DNA of 64,000 nt from Persicobacter sp. CCB-QB2 (GCF_001274635.1 NZ_LBGV01000001.1:2418001-2482000); one strand, 5' to 3'; counted from the stretch's first letter, positions 44,377-53,208 are shown. A program made the numbers and translations. Notes: generated from the letters alone by a model not told the origin.

Positions 44377-46827
44377 GTGAAAAGATTTTTGAGAACCTTA
44401 AAAACCAGTTTGACTGTGTCGAACCAAAATACAACAACTGTATCCCAATTGAACAAAAAAGATATTTTACAGGACTATCAAATTGTTGCTGAAAGCCGAG
44501 AAACAGCGCTAGTAGGTCGCAAAGAGGTATTCATGGGCAAGGCTAAATTTGGAATCTTTGGAGATGGCAAAGAAGTCCCACAGGTAGCCATGGCACGCGC
44601 CTTCCAAAAAGGAGACTGGCGATCAGGCTATTACCGTGATCAAACCTTTATGATGGCCATTGGTGAAATGTCCATTCAGGCCTTTTTCGCCCAGCTTTAT
44701 GCCCATACTGATTTGGAGGCAGAGCCGGCTTCAGGGGGAAGAATGATGAATGGGCACTTTGGGACACGATGGATTGATAATAATGGCGACTGGAAATCAC
44801 AGGCTGACACCTATAACGTAGCTTCTGATATTTCTCCCACTGCGGGGCAAATGCCTCGAATCATGGGCTTAAGCTACGCCTCAAAACTATATCGAAAAGA
44901 AACAAAATTACAGGGAGAAGCATTTTCAAAATTCTCCAATAATGGAAACGAGGTCGTATTCTCCACCATTGGAAACGCCTCCACTTCCGAGGGCATGTTC
45001 CTGGAAACCATTAATGCGGTAGGAGTCATGCAATTGCCGGTGGTGATGTCCGTTTGGGATGACCAATACGGTATCTCAGTAGGGCCGGAGCACCACACCG
45101 TTAAACAGAGTATTTCTAAAGCCTTGGAAGGATTCCAGCGTACGGAGGAGCATCCGGGGATTGAAATTTTTGAAGTGAATGGCTGGGATTATCCAGCACT
45201 GGTAGAAACCTATCAGGCCGCTGCAAAATTGGCTCGTGAAGAACATGTTCCATGTTTGGTACATGTGGTGGAAATCACCCAGCCGCAGGGGCACTCTACT
45301 TCCGGTTCTCACGAACGCTACAAATCCAAAGAGCGCCTGTCCTGGGAAGAGGAGTTTGATTGCGTAAAGAAAATGCGTGAGTGGATTTTAGCGGAAGGGC
45401 ATGCCACTGAAGAAGAATTGGAAGCCATGGAACTGGCGGCTAAGAAAAAAGTGAAGGAAGAGAAAAATGCGGCCTTCAAAGCTTTCTTAGACAGCATGGT
45501 GGATGATCGCAATAAAATCATCAGCCTGATTGAAAATCTGGCGGCCAATGAAAATGAATCTGAGTCTATCAAAGCGGTTGCTGATGGCTTGAAAAATGCC
45601 TTCAACCCAATAAAACTAGACACTATAAAGGCGGCGAAAAAAGCGCTTCGCATTGTAAGAAGCAAGCCCTCTCCGGCGCGAATGGCCATTCAAAAATGGT
45701 TACAGGAAGCCGAAGAGAAGCACCGCCAAGAATACAATACATTACTTTACTGCGAGGATAGTTCCTCCGCATTGAAAGTGCCGGTCATCGCCCCAACCTA
45801 TGGGGAAGATGCTGAAATGAAGGATGGTCGTGAGATCATCAATGGCTTTTTCTTTAAGGCCATGGAGAAAGATCCGCGGGTGTTTGCTTTCGGCGAGGAT
45901 GTTGGAAAAATTGGGGATGTCAATCAAGGTATGGCCGGACTTCAGGATAAGTTTGGGGCACTACGCGTACATGACACCTCTATCCGCGAAATGACCATCA
46001 TTGGAGAAGGAACAGGAGCTGCCATGCGTGGTCTTCGCCCTATTGCCGAGATTCAGTATCTGGATTATCTGGTTTATGCATTAAATACCCTGACGGATGA
46101 TGTGGCTTGTCTACATCACCGTACTGCGGGAGGACAGAAGGCGCCTTTGATCGTGCGTACTCGCGGACACCGCCTGGAGGGCGTTTGGCACTCCGGATCT
46201 CCGATCAGCATGATTTTGGGAAGCTTGAGAGGGATGTACGTTCTTACCCCAAGAAACTTTGTGCAGGCTGCCGGTATGTACAATACCCTTTTACAGGCGG
46301 ATGATCCTGCCTTGGTAATTGAATGCCTGAATGGCTACCGCCTGAAGGAAAAAATGCCGAGCAATTTGGGTGAATACACCGTACCACTTGGACAGCCTGA
46401 GATTCTGAGAAGCGGAACTGACGTAACGGTGGTCACTTACGGTTCTATGTGTCGCATCATTGCTGCAGCAGCGGAGGATTTAGCACAGGTAGGCATTTCA
46501 GTGGAAATTATCGACGCACAAACACTGGTTCCATTTGATTTGGAACATAAGATTGTGGAGTCTATCAAAAAAACCAATCGGGTAGTATTTGCCGATGAGG
46601 ATGTTCAGGGAGGCGCGTCGGCTTATTTAATGCAAAAAGTACTGGACGAACAAAAAGCTTATCAGTATCTGGATTCACAACCGATCTGTATTGCTTCTCA
46701 GGATCACCGTCCGGCTTATGGCTCTGACGGCGATTATTTCTCCAAACCCAATCCGGAAACAATATTTGATGCCATCTACAAGATGATGCACGAATATGAC
46801 CCGCAGCAATTCCCGGAAATTTACTAA
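44377..46827 (+). CDS. 2-oxoacid dehydrogenase E1, alpha-beta fusion (branched-chain type)
   Basis: An 816-residue protein joining E1 alpha (about 25-400) and E1 beta (about 460-810). The alpha part has RKEVFMGKAKFGIFGDGKEVPQVAMARAF, YRDQTFMMAIGE, the thiamine-diphosphate region around FSTIGNASTSEG and VMSVWDDQYGIS. The beta part has FGEDVGKIGDVNQGMAGL, REMTIIGEGTGAAMRG, EIQYLDYLVYALNTL and VVFADEDVQGG. It decarboxylates branched-chain 2-oxoacids and acylates the E2 lipoyl group. GTG 44377 is the longest start; GTG 44416 is also possible. E2 and E3 are not nearby. Such fusions are common in Bacteroidota. Confidence 0.87.
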   Translation: MKRFLRTLKTSLTVSNQNTTTVSQLNKKDILQDYQIVAESRETALVGRKEVFMGKAKFGIFGDGKEVPQVAMARAFQKGDWRSGYYRDQTFMMAIGEMSIQAFFAQLYAHTDLEAEPASGGRMMNGHFGTRWIDNNGDWKSQADTYNVASDISPTAGQMPRIMGLSYASKLYRKETKLQGEAFSKFSNNGNEVVFSTIGNASTSEGMFLETINAVGVMQLPVVMSVWDDQYGISVGPEHHTVKQSISKALEGFQRTEEHPGIEIFEVNGWDYPALVETYQAAAKLAREEHVPCLVHVVEITQPQGHSTSGSHERYKSKERLSWEEEFDCVKKMREWILAEGHATEEELEAMELAAKKKVKEEKNAAFKAFLDSMVDDRNKIISLIENLAANENESESIKAVADGLKNAFNPIKLDTIKAAKKALRIVRSKPSPARMAIQKWLQEAEEKHRQEYNTLLYCEDSSSALKVPVIAPTYGEDAEMKDGREIINGFFFKAMEKDPRVFAFGEDVGKIGDVNQGMAGLQDKFGALRVHDTSIREMTIIGEGTGAAMRGLRPIAEIQYLDYLVYALNTLTDDVACLHHRTAGGQKAPLIVRTRGHRLEGVWHSGSPISMILGSLRGMYVLTPRNFVQAAGMYNTLLQADDPALVIECLNGYRLKEKMPSNLGEYTVPLGQPEILRSGTDVTVVTYGSMCRIIAAAAEDLAQVGISVEIIDAQTLVPFDLEHKIVESIKKTNRVVFADEDVQGGASAYLMQKVLDEQKAYQYLDSQPICIASQDHRPAYGSDGDYFSKPNPETIFDAIYKMMHEYDPQQFPEIY

Positions 46828-46856
46828 GCATATATTATAAGGTTACCATATTTTAA

Positions 46857-46894
46857 ACAGTCACTTTTCGATTCAGAAAGGTGGCTGTTTTTTT
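46857..46894 (+). terminator. Rho-independent terminator of the E1 gene
   Basis: ACAGTCACTTT...AAAGGTGGCTGT stem (one G-T pair) with T7 directly after. Confidence 0.8.
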
Positions 46895-47030
46895 AAGCCG
46901 GATTTTTCATGCTTAAACCCTCGTTTAGCTGCCAGGCGGAAAAAATGAAGGTTTTTTTCCTATTTCGAGATTTTTCCAAGGAAGCAGATGAACAAGCACA
47001 AAGCAAGCATATCCAAATTTGAGCCATTAA
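46894..47030 (-). repeat. MITE-like repeat, reverse copy lacking its right end
   Basis: TTAAGCCGGATTTTTCATGC, CCTCGTTTAGCTGCCAGGCG, CCTATTTCGAGATTTTTCC, AAGGAAGCAGATGAAC, CAAATTTGAGCCATTAAA. It starts within the T-run of the E1 terminator. Right end missing. Confidence 0.7.
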
Positions 47031-47109
47031 ATCCGGCAATTGCAATCATAACGGCTCGTATAAGAAACGTAAGTGATTTCGAAGCTCTTACCTGTCAAGT
47101 TGCACTGAG

Positions 47110-47171
47110 CCAAATTTGCGATTTGACACAAATTTTAAGACTCTAAACAATCCGTCAAATCGCAGATTTGG
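47110..47171. repeat. Imperfect 18-bp inverted repeat
   Basis: CCAAATTTGCGATTTGAC and GTCAAATCGCAGATTTGG, one mismatch, 26-base spacer. Not followed by a T-run. No assigned role. Confidence 0.55.
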
Positions 47172-47253
47172 CGGAGTTGATTAAATGCACTAACTTTCCG
47201 TAAACCACTGAGCCAATTATGTTTTTCATACATTATTGTGTGCAGTAATTCTT

Positions 47254-47667
47254 TCATATTCCTTTCAATATCTCTCCAATCTCTGGATATTTTTGTCTTT
47301 TACTCCAGGTCATTAAAGTCCTTAAAGCATTTGCCATGACCCATTGTAGATTCTTGTCAGTCTCTTTTTGAAAAAGCTCTAATATTTTATCTGTGGCAAT
47401 CTTTTTAGCTTCCTTTTCGGTCAAAGCTCTAATAATCCCTTCAATCGTTTTAGGGTGATAATCCAAATGTTTTACTAAAGTTTCATAAGCAATACTATAA
47501 TCACCTGTAAAATCCCTTTCTAAAAATTGGTGAGGCGAATTATTTACTAAATCCCATACTGAATCAATTCCCAAGCCTAAGCTCTTTAATTCTTGAACAA
47601 GAGGTTCTTCATCTTTATTAAGTAGTTCCTCAAGCTCTTTTCTATTAGTCTTTTTTTCTCTAATCAT
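47254..47667 (-). CDS. Small helical-repeat-like protein, possibly truncated at its start
   Basis: A 137-residue soluble protein, probably helical with HEAT-like character toward the end (YHPKTIEGIIRALTEKEAKKIATDKILELFQKETDKNLQWVMANALRTLM). In the same frame the coding character continues upstream of ATG 47667 (SLTAQELQQKLPSEESYQK) to a stop at 47746-47748. Two codons further upstream is ATG-CAA, so the ancestral reading would be M-Q-stop-T. This suggests a nonsense change at codon 3 of a roughly 165-residue protein, with later starts still usable. Helical repeat proteins of this size are sometimes immunity proteins, but no toxin is nearby. No function assigned. Confidence 0.55.
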   Translation of the reverse strand: MIREKKTNRKELEELLNKDEEPLVQELKSLGLGIDSVWDLVNNSPHQFLERDFTGDYSIAYETLVKHLDYHPKTIEGIIRALTEKEAKKIATDKILELFQKETDKNLQWVMANALRTLMTWSKRQKYPEIGEILKGI

Positions 47668-47824
47668 CTTTTGATAGCTTTCCTCCGATGGTAATTTTTG
47701 CTGTAATTCTTGAGCTGTCAGGCTTTTTTTCTCATCAATTATAGTTTATTGCATTTAAGGTAAAATCATTTTTACGAATTTATTGGAGGACCAGCTTGTC
47801 CTATAATGTCTCCACCATTTTAAT

Positions 47825-48136
47825 TTAATCAAAAAATCGAGTCACCGCCCAACTTATCACATCCTGATTGCAACAATATCCTGTTATCTTTCCGTATTCT
47901 TTGTAATCAGAAATATTGAATCCGTCCTCAATATCATTGTACCAAATTACCTTCTTTCCACAAATCGCAACAGCCCAAAATCCATCTCATAAATCTCCAT
48001 ACTGAAGTTCAGACCATTTTTCTAGGTCAATTTTAATCAATTACCAAAAATTCCAAAGTTCACCATTCAAATCAGATTCAGTTTAAAGAATCTCGTCGTA
48101 TAGTTCTCTTAATTCTATTGGTTTCCATTCTTGCAT
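47825..48136 (-). pseudogene. Decayed small gene with in-frame stops
   Basis: From ATG 48136 the frame gives MQEWKPIELRELYDEIL then TAA. Reading on, after a frame change, it shows LIKIDLEKWSELQYGD, a TGA, then DGFWAVAICGKKVIWYNDI and EDGFNISDYKEYGKI ... SWAVTRFFD and a final TAA at 47825-47827. The last part strongly resembles a family of short proteins with a GFWVVAIFGKKVIWYNDIEEGFN core, as I recall it. At least three stops and one frame change separate the pieces, so a single sequencing slip cannot explain it. Function of the family unknown. Confidence 0.6.
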
Positions 48137-48199
48137 TGCGGTTTGTTTTTATTACACACAACACACTGATACCAACCCACTTCCATTAACCATCCAACC

Positions 48200-48223
48200 C
48201 TGTCAGTGAATAATTCGGCTTAA
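48200..48223 (-). repeat. Terminal fragment of the MITE-like repeat at the thioredoxin-like gene's stop
   Basis: CAGTGAATAATTCGGCTTA is the right-end motif only; its TTA is the complement of the gene's TAA stop. Confidence 0.5.
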
Positions 48224-48809
48224 AGCGTAAAAGCATTGGGTAAATTCGGATACTTTTCTCGCCATACCTTTGTAAAAACTGGTCTGGTCTTCCACATTTC
48301 TGTACCGATATATTTATTCAGAAAATAAGTCATCGTTTCCGAACCCATACCGGCATTAGCACAAACAGCAGTATAGGACTTCTCCTCCCCGGAAGCGGGT
48401 AGCATCACCACATGATTTGGAAAAGCCTGAATTTCGGAAAACAATTCCCAAAAGGGGTTCACCTTCCCTTCTTCAGAAGAATAAGTCTTGCCCATAAATG
48501 CGATCTCACTAAGCCTGTTCAAATTCAGCTCGCATACCGAATACTGTTGATTTAACAAAGCAGCAACCTCTGCACTGTTAAATGTATGATGCTTTATAAA
48601 CCTACAAGGGGAACAGCCATTCGTAGTAATAAATAAATAGATGGGCTTGCCTTCTGTATGAAAAGCCTCCAAAGCATCTGCCAGTGAAAGCTAGCGCAAC
48701 ACTTCCCCGGAACCTCCTTTTTTTCTAAAAAGTCTTTTCGAAAATCTGGTTGCTGCGCCAGCAAGGTGAGAGGCAAACAGCAGACCACAACTGTAAAAAA
48801 ATAACGCAT
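48220..48809 (-). pseudogene. Exported thioredoxin-fold protein, split by a frameshift
   Basis: The 5' frame gives a signal peptide (MRYFFTVVVCCLPLTLLAQQ) and PDFRKDFLEKKEVPGKCCASF. The 3' frame gives LADALEAFHTEGKPIYLFITTNGCSPCRFIKHHTFNSAEVAALLNQQ. Adding one T to TTT (AAA at 48687-48689 on the plus strand) joins them as GKCCASFSLADALEAF. The joined protein, about 197 residues, is a thioredoxin-like fold of the DUF255/DsbD-gamma kind with the redox motif CSPC, likely acting in the periplasm. The stop codon TAA (48220-48222) lies in the end motif of a dispersed repeat. Confidence 0.72.
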
Positions 48810-48831
48810 AAATGAAGGAGATTAAATGACA

Positions 48832-48861
48832 AAAAGCCACTCCGCTATGGAATGGCTTTCC
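48832..48861 (-). terminator. Terminator of the Hc1-like gene
   Basis: Minus strand AAAGCCATTCC-ATAGC-GGAGTGGCTTTTT; one G-T pair, short T-run. Confidence 0.7.
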
Positions 48862-48905
48862 TCTCAGGGCTCACCTGTGAATTTCTTTTTTCCTAGTTGA
48901 AAAAA

Positions 48906-49091
48906 TTAAGCAGAGGTTTTTGAGTTTTTACGCTCCTGAACTTCCACGCGAATCTCTTGCGCCAGGTTTTTCAACTCTTGCATACCTTTACGTACACGAG
49001 TACCAGCTGCCTGATTCTCTTTTTCATAGAATTTGTGGAAGTCAGCTTCCAACGAAAGAACTAGATCTTTGATTTCGTCAAATCTTTTCAT
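48906..49091 (-). CDS. Hc1-type histone H1-like peptide
   Basis: A 61-residue basic, helical protein: MKRFDEIKDLVLSLEADFHKFYEKENQAAGTRVRKGMQELKNLAQEIR and a short charged tail. This matches the short Hc1-like proteins widespread in Bacteroidota. The name comes from the chlamydial nucleoid protein Hc1, with which they share the N-terminal helical part but not the long Lys/Ala tail. DNA compaction has been proposed but is not established for the short forms. Single gene with its own terminator. Confidence 0.78.
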   Translation of the reverse strand: MKRFDEIKDLVLSLEADFHKFYEKENQAAGTRVRKGMQELKNLAQEIRVEVQERKNSKTSA

Positions 49092-49311
49092 TGTCTAAAA
49101 ATAGGTTATCGTTGATAAATATATAAGGTTACACAGAAGCAATATAAGGAATTTAACCAAATATCCACAAAGTGAGGATATTAATTGAGGAAAAGCACAA
49201 AAAAAAAGATCGAAATTTGCCCAAAAATGAAGATTTTCTTCGTTTTTGAACCCATTTCGATCCTTTTATACCTATTTCACACCTTCAGGGTGTTTATTGT
49301 CTTAAATGCTA

Positions 49312-50559
49312 TTAATCAGGCATTTGCTCAGCAACACCATCTTTATTGTATTCGCCAGCTTCTAATTTATCTTTAATTTCCGCAAATGCGTTGATCGTTT
49401 CCTCCACATCAGCTAAAGTATGCGCTGCTGTTGGGATTAAACGCAACATAATCTGCCCTTTAGGGATTACCGGGTAAATTACGATGGAACAGAAAATATT
49501 AAAACGCTCACGAATATCCTGAGTCAGGTTCGCTGCTTCCAGCATGGTACCGGATAGGAATACCGGCGTTACCGGAGTTTGCGTATGACCAATGTTGAAT
49601 CCGCGCTCTTTCAAACCGGACTGCAAAGCATTCACTACTTCCCAAAGCTTATCTTTAGCCGGAGAGTTTTTCAACATCTCCAAACGCTTCAGGTTACCCA
49701 CTACCAATGGCATTGGTAAGGACTTGGCGAAAATCTGCGAACGCAAGCTGTAACGCAAGTACTTCACGATCTTCTCATCACCCGCTACGAAAGCTCCGAT
49801 AGAAGCCATAGACTTAGCAAAAGTAGAGAAGTAAAGATCAATACCGTCCTGACACTCCAACTGCTCACCAGTACCCGCACCTGTAGCACCCATAGTACCG
49901 AAACCGTGGGCATCATCCACAAACAAGCGGAAATCATATTTTTCCTTCAGCTTGATTACACCTGGTAGGTTACCCATCACACCTGACATACCGAAAACAC
50001 CTTCCGTGATCACCAAAATACCACCACCGGTCTCTTTCGCCAAACGCTCAGCACGCTCCAACTGCTTCTCCAATGATTCCATATCATTGTGGGCATAAAC
50101 GAAACGCTTACCAATATGCAAACGCAAACCATCCAAAATACAAGCATGGCTTTCTGCGTCATATACCACTACATCACGACGGTCCAAAACAGCATCGATG
50201 ATCGATACTACCCCTTGGTAACCGAAGTTCAATAGGAAACAATCCTCTTTACCTACGAAATCCGCCAACTCACGCTCCAACTGCTCGTGCTTCACTGTAT
50301 TACCGGACATGATACGCGCACCCATTGGGTAAGCCAATCCCCAGTCAGCAGCAGCTTGTGCATCCGCCTGACGGATCTCAGGATGGTTCGCCAATCCCAG
50401 GTAGTTGTTCAACGACCAGTTCAAAACCTGACGGCCCTGAAAAGTCATGCGTGGACCAATCTCCCCTTCCAATTTAGGGAACATATAGTAACCCTCGTCC
50501 ACATCTGAATATTTACCCAGAGGTGTGTTCTTTGCATCACACTTAGCAAATAAATCCAT
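49312..50559 (-). CDS. Alpha-oxoamine synthase (serine palmitoyltransferase-like)
   Basis: A 415-residue PLP enzyme of the SPT/KBL/AONS family. Marks: the substrate-stacking His in DAESHACILDG, VDDAHGFGTMG, and the PLP lysine in YFSTFAKSMASIGAFVAG (K249). The extended start (PLGKYSDVDEGYYMFPKLEGEIGPRMTFQGRQVLNWSLNNYLGL) is typical of the Bacteroidota SPT-like group, which condense an amino acid (serine, or cysteate in sulfonolipid makers) with a long-chain acyl thioester to start sphingolipid or sulfonolipid synthesis. Sequence alone does not separate serine from cysteate use, and 2-amino-3-ketobutyrate CoA ligase is a weaker alternative. Confidence 0.82.
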   Translation of the reverse strand: MDLFAKCDAKNTPLGKYSDVDEGYYMFPKLEGEIGPRMTFQGRQVLNWSLNNYLGLANHPEIRQADAQAAADWGLAYPMGARIMSGNTVKHEQLERELADFVGKEDCFLLNFGYQGVVSIIDAVLDRRDVVVYDAESHACILDGLRLHIGKRFVYAHNDMESLEKQLERAERLAKETGGGILVITEGVFGMSGVMGNLPGVIKLKEKYDFRLFVDDAHGFGTMGATGAGTGEQLECQDGIDLYFSTFAKSMASIGAFVAGDEKIVKYLRYSLRSQIFAKSLPMPLVVGNLKRLEMLKNSPAKDKLWEVVNALQSGLKERGFNIGHTQTPVTPVFLSGTMLEAANLTQDIRERFNIFCSIVIYPVIPKGQIMLRLIPTAAHTLADVEETINAFAEIKDKLEAGEYNKDGVAEQMPD

Positions 50560-50610
50560 AAAGAATATCTTTTAACAACAAAAAATGCTTTTCAAATCGA
50601 AGCACAAAGG

Positions 50611-50655
50611 TATAAAAAAAAGCTTCTCACCCAAAGATTAAGATGAGAAGCTCTA
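50611..50655 (-). terminator. Terminator of murA
   Basis: Minus strand AGCTTCTCA...TGAGAAGCT stem followed by T8. Confidence 0.8.
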
Positions 50656-50703
50656 ATCAAATTCATGATTATAATGAATTTATTTCCAATCTTTTAAAGA
50701 AAT

Positions 50704-52014
50704 TTATTCGATACGTTCAATTTTTGCCCCCAGTGCTCGCAAACGGTCATCAATGTACTGATAGCCCCTGTCAATTTGCTCCACATTATCAATCACACTC
50801 GTTCCATTTGCCGAAAGTGCTGCAATTAATAAGGAAACCCCTGCACGGATATCCGGACTGGTCATACGGATACCTCTCAGCGGATATTTTCTATCCAAGC
50901 CGATCACCGTTGCGCGGTGAGGATCACAAAGAATGATCTGCGCGCCCATATCAATCAATTTATCGGTAAAGAACAAACGGGACTCAAACATCTTCTGGTG
51001 AATCAGGATCGTACCCTTCGCCTGCGTAGCCACTACTAAGAGGATCGACAATAAGTCCGGGGTAAAGCCAGGCCAGATGGCATCCGCCACGGTCAGGATA
51101 GAACCGTCAATGAAAGTCTCGATCTCATAATGCTCCTGCGCCGGGATGAACAAATCATCACCACGCTGCTCAATCTTAATACCCAGCTTACGGAAAGTAT
51201 CCGGGATAAGTCCAAGCATATCAACACGTACATTTTTAATGGTAATCTCGGACTTGGTCATGGCCGCTAAACCAATGAAAGAACCAATCTCGATCATATC
51301 CGGCAACATCGTATGGGTAGTTCCTCCCAATACCTCCACCCCTTCGATGGTCAGCAGGTTGGAGCCTACACCCTGAATGTTCGCCCCCATGCGGTTCAGC
51401 ATCTTACACAGCTGCTGCAAATAAGGCTCACATGCCGCATTGTAGATGGTCGTGGTTCCTTTGGCCAATACCGCCGCCATCACCAGATTGGCTGTACCGG
51501 TTACGGAAGCCTCGTCCAGCAAAATATATTGCCCCTCCAAACGCTCCGCGTCCACGAAATAGCGGTGCTTCTCTTCATTAAACACGAAATTGGCACCCAG
51601 TTTTTTCAAACCAATAAAGTGGGTATCCAATCGACGGCGACCGATCTTATCTCCTCCGGGCTGTGGCATCTGAGCTTTCCCAAAACGCGCCAACAAGGGA
51701 CCAATCATCATGATGGAACCACGAAGGGAAGAAGCTTTCGTACGGAAAGTCTCGGTTTCCAAAAAGTTCAGATCAACATCTGAGGCCGTAAAGCGGAATG
51801 CTCCTGCTTCTTCTAACTGCTCCACCTTAACGCCAAAGTCGCGCAGCAATTCAATTTGCTTATTGACATCACGGATGTTGGGAATATTGTGAATCGTTAC
51901 AGGCTCCGAGGTCAGTAATACCGCTGACAAAATTTGTAAGGCTTCATTCTTAGCACCCTGTGGCGTGATCTCCCCACCCAGCTTGTGCCCGCCTTCAATT
52001 TTAAATGCCGACAT
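50704..52014 (-). CDS. murA: UDP-N-acetylglucosamine 1-carboxyvinyltransferase, Asp-type
   Basis: A 436-residue EPSP-synthase-like enzyme doing the first committed step of peptidoglycan synthesis, moving enolpyruvate from PEP to UDP-GlcNAc. Marks: GAKNEALQILSAVLLT, SSLRGSIMMIGPLLARFG, DEASVTGTANLVMAA, and RAGVSLLIAALSANGTS. In the active loop the usual PGGCxIGxRPxDLH reads PGGDKIGRRRLDTH, so the catalytic/fosfomycin-binding Cys is Asp (D122). Enzymes with this change (Mycobacterium, Chlamydia) are active and fosfomycin-insensitive. A DUF4290 gene precedes it on the same strand but is separated by a terminator. Confidence 0.92.
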   Translation of the reverse strand: MSAFKIEGGHKLGGEITPQGAKNEALQILSAVLLTSEPVTIHNIPNIRDVNKQIELLRDFGVKVEQLEEAGAFRFTASDVDLNFLETETFRTKASSLRGSIMMIGPLLARFGKAQMPQPGGDKIGRRRLDTHFIGLKKLGANFVFNEEKHRYFVDAERLEGQYILLDEASVTGTANLVMAAVLAKGTTTIYNAACEPYLQQLCKMLNRMGANIQGVGSNLLTIEGVEVLGGTTHTMLPDMIEIGSFIGLAAMTKSEITIKNVRVDMLGLIPDTFRKLGIKIEQRGDDLFIPAQEHYEIETFIDGSILTVADAIWPGFTPDLLSILLVVATQAKGTILIHQKMFESRLFFTDKLIDMGAQIILCDPHRATVIGLDRKYPLRGIRMTSPDIRAGVSLLIAALSANGTSVIDNVEQIDRGYQYIDDRLRALGAKIERIE

Positions 52015-52165
52015 TATATGGTTTGGTTTTAGTTTCTAACAATAGTTAACGAAAAGAGTGGCAAAGTCCTATGAATTTTTAAATAGAAAAATTACTCAAA
52101 ACTTGCCCGGCCGGCACTCCTGCAATAATCTGCTTGATTTTTACCAGCCACGAATAACAAAACTA

Positions 52166-52198
52166 ATAAAAAAAGGAGACTGCCCAGCCTCCTTTAGT
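52166..52198 (-). terminator. Terminator of the DUF4290 gene
   Basis: Minus strand AAAGGAG-GCTGGGCAGT-CTCCTTT with further T's; lies between DUF4290 and murA. Confidence 0.72.
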
Positions 52199-52202
52199 AT
52201 TA

Positions 52203-52892
52203 TTAATTTTTTCTTTTGCGATATCCTCCGCTTCGGTTTTGATTCCCTCGATTCTGCCCCTGACTACGGCCTTTGTTCGAGAATTTCCTTCCACGGTTAT
52301 TGGAGTAGTTGCGATTTGGTCGCCCAGTAGGTCCGGAAGTTACCAATAGTTGATTTTCCAGGATATACTCCTCATCAAACTTCAATTTCCCACGAGACAA
52401 ACGCTTAATATCCGCCAGGATAACCTTATCATCCACATTGTCGCGATTCCATTGCAAATAGAAGGTGCGCATTAGTCTTCCGATGGTCACTACCGCTCCT
52501 AGTCGCTCTTCTTCATCCTCAATTTCAGTAGCCTTGGCGATCATGTTCTCGATATTTCTACCGTAATGCATAAAAGACGGACGGCCACCCAAATAAGGCA
52601 CCTGTGCCGGTTTTTTATGAATACTGGCTGGCTCCGGACGCTCAAAAGGCCCATCCACATCCAGTGCAAAATCCGTCATGATATACAGATCATCCCATAA
52701 ACGCTGCGCATATTCCGGAGAATCCTTCATTTTGTTCGGCGTCAACTCCTTCATCAGGTGAATCAATGCATGCGCCGCCTTGGTTCTTTCTTGTCGGTCC
52801 TCAATCCCTACCACATGCGCGGCCAGCTCCTGAAGGTTGCGTCCATATTCGCGTTGTAAGATTTCTGCTTTAGTGGTGTTATATACAAACAT
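52203..52892 (-). CDS. DUF4290 protein with Arg/Gly/Asn-rich tail
   Basis: A 229-residue protein. The first 170 residues are the DUF4290 domain: MFVYNTTKAEILQREYGRNLQELAAHV, then PYLGGRPSFMHYGRNIENMIAKA and TFYLQWNRDNVDDKVILADI. The last 45 residues (GRPNRNYSNNRGRKFSNKGRSQGQNRGNQNRSGGYRKRKN, described in parts) are low-complexity and strongly basic, like RGG-type RNA-binding tails. DUF4290 is found in Bacteroidota next to murA and has no established function; the tail suggests contact with RNA or an acidic partner (inference). Confidence 0.82.
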   Translation of the reverse strand: MFVYNTTKAEILQREYGRNLQELAAHVVGIEDRQERTKAAHALIHLMKELTPNKMKDSPEYAQRLWDDLYIMTDFALDVDGPFERPEPASIHKKPAQVPYLGGRPSFMHYGRNIENMIAKATEIEDEEERLGAVVTIGRLMRTFYLQWNRDNVDDKVILADIKRLSRGKLKFDEEYILENQLLVTSGPTGRPNRNYSNNRGRKFSNKGRSQGQNRGNQNRSGGYRKRKN

Positions 52893-53005
52893 ATATTCAA
52901 TTTTATAATTCCCGGCTAGTGGTATAACGCATGTGCCCGGATGATGACGTAAAAGAAATAATTTTTTTCTAAAAAAACAGCTTATCCCCCTTGGATTTTC
53001 CTTTT

Positions 53006-53122
53006 GGGGCTGCCCTCGCTACACTCGGTCGGGCTTTCGGGGCTCGTTCTTTTTGCCGGCACTGCAAAAAACATCCACGCCAGTGCCGGCAAAAAGGAAC
53101 TCAGACAAGCCCCCTCTATCCC
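53006..53122 (-). repeat. Structured intergenic element, copy 2
   Basis: On the minus strand: GGGATAGAGGG, spacer, hairpin CTTTTTGCCGGCACTG / CAGTGCCGGCAAAAAG (16 bp, perfect), then CCCGAAAGCCCGACCGA, loop and GAGGGCAGCCCC. Compared with 20511-20612 the flanks are conserved while hairpin arms differ but remain complementary. It lies downstream of the helicase gene, on the same strand, and fills most of the 52893-53208 gap. Confidence 0.65.
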
Positions 53123-53208
53123 TCAGCCGGATCAGCGGCCGGAGAGTGATTACCTATATAAAAAGGTTTGCGGCTAACAGACTCCACACTGCCTGACCGT
53201 CCTTTCAT

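Noticed and set aside
47000-49100. Toxin-immunity or defence island
   Set aside because: The patch has short decayed genes and a helical-repeat protein, but no toxin, nuclease, recombinase or restriction gene, so the idea has no positive support.
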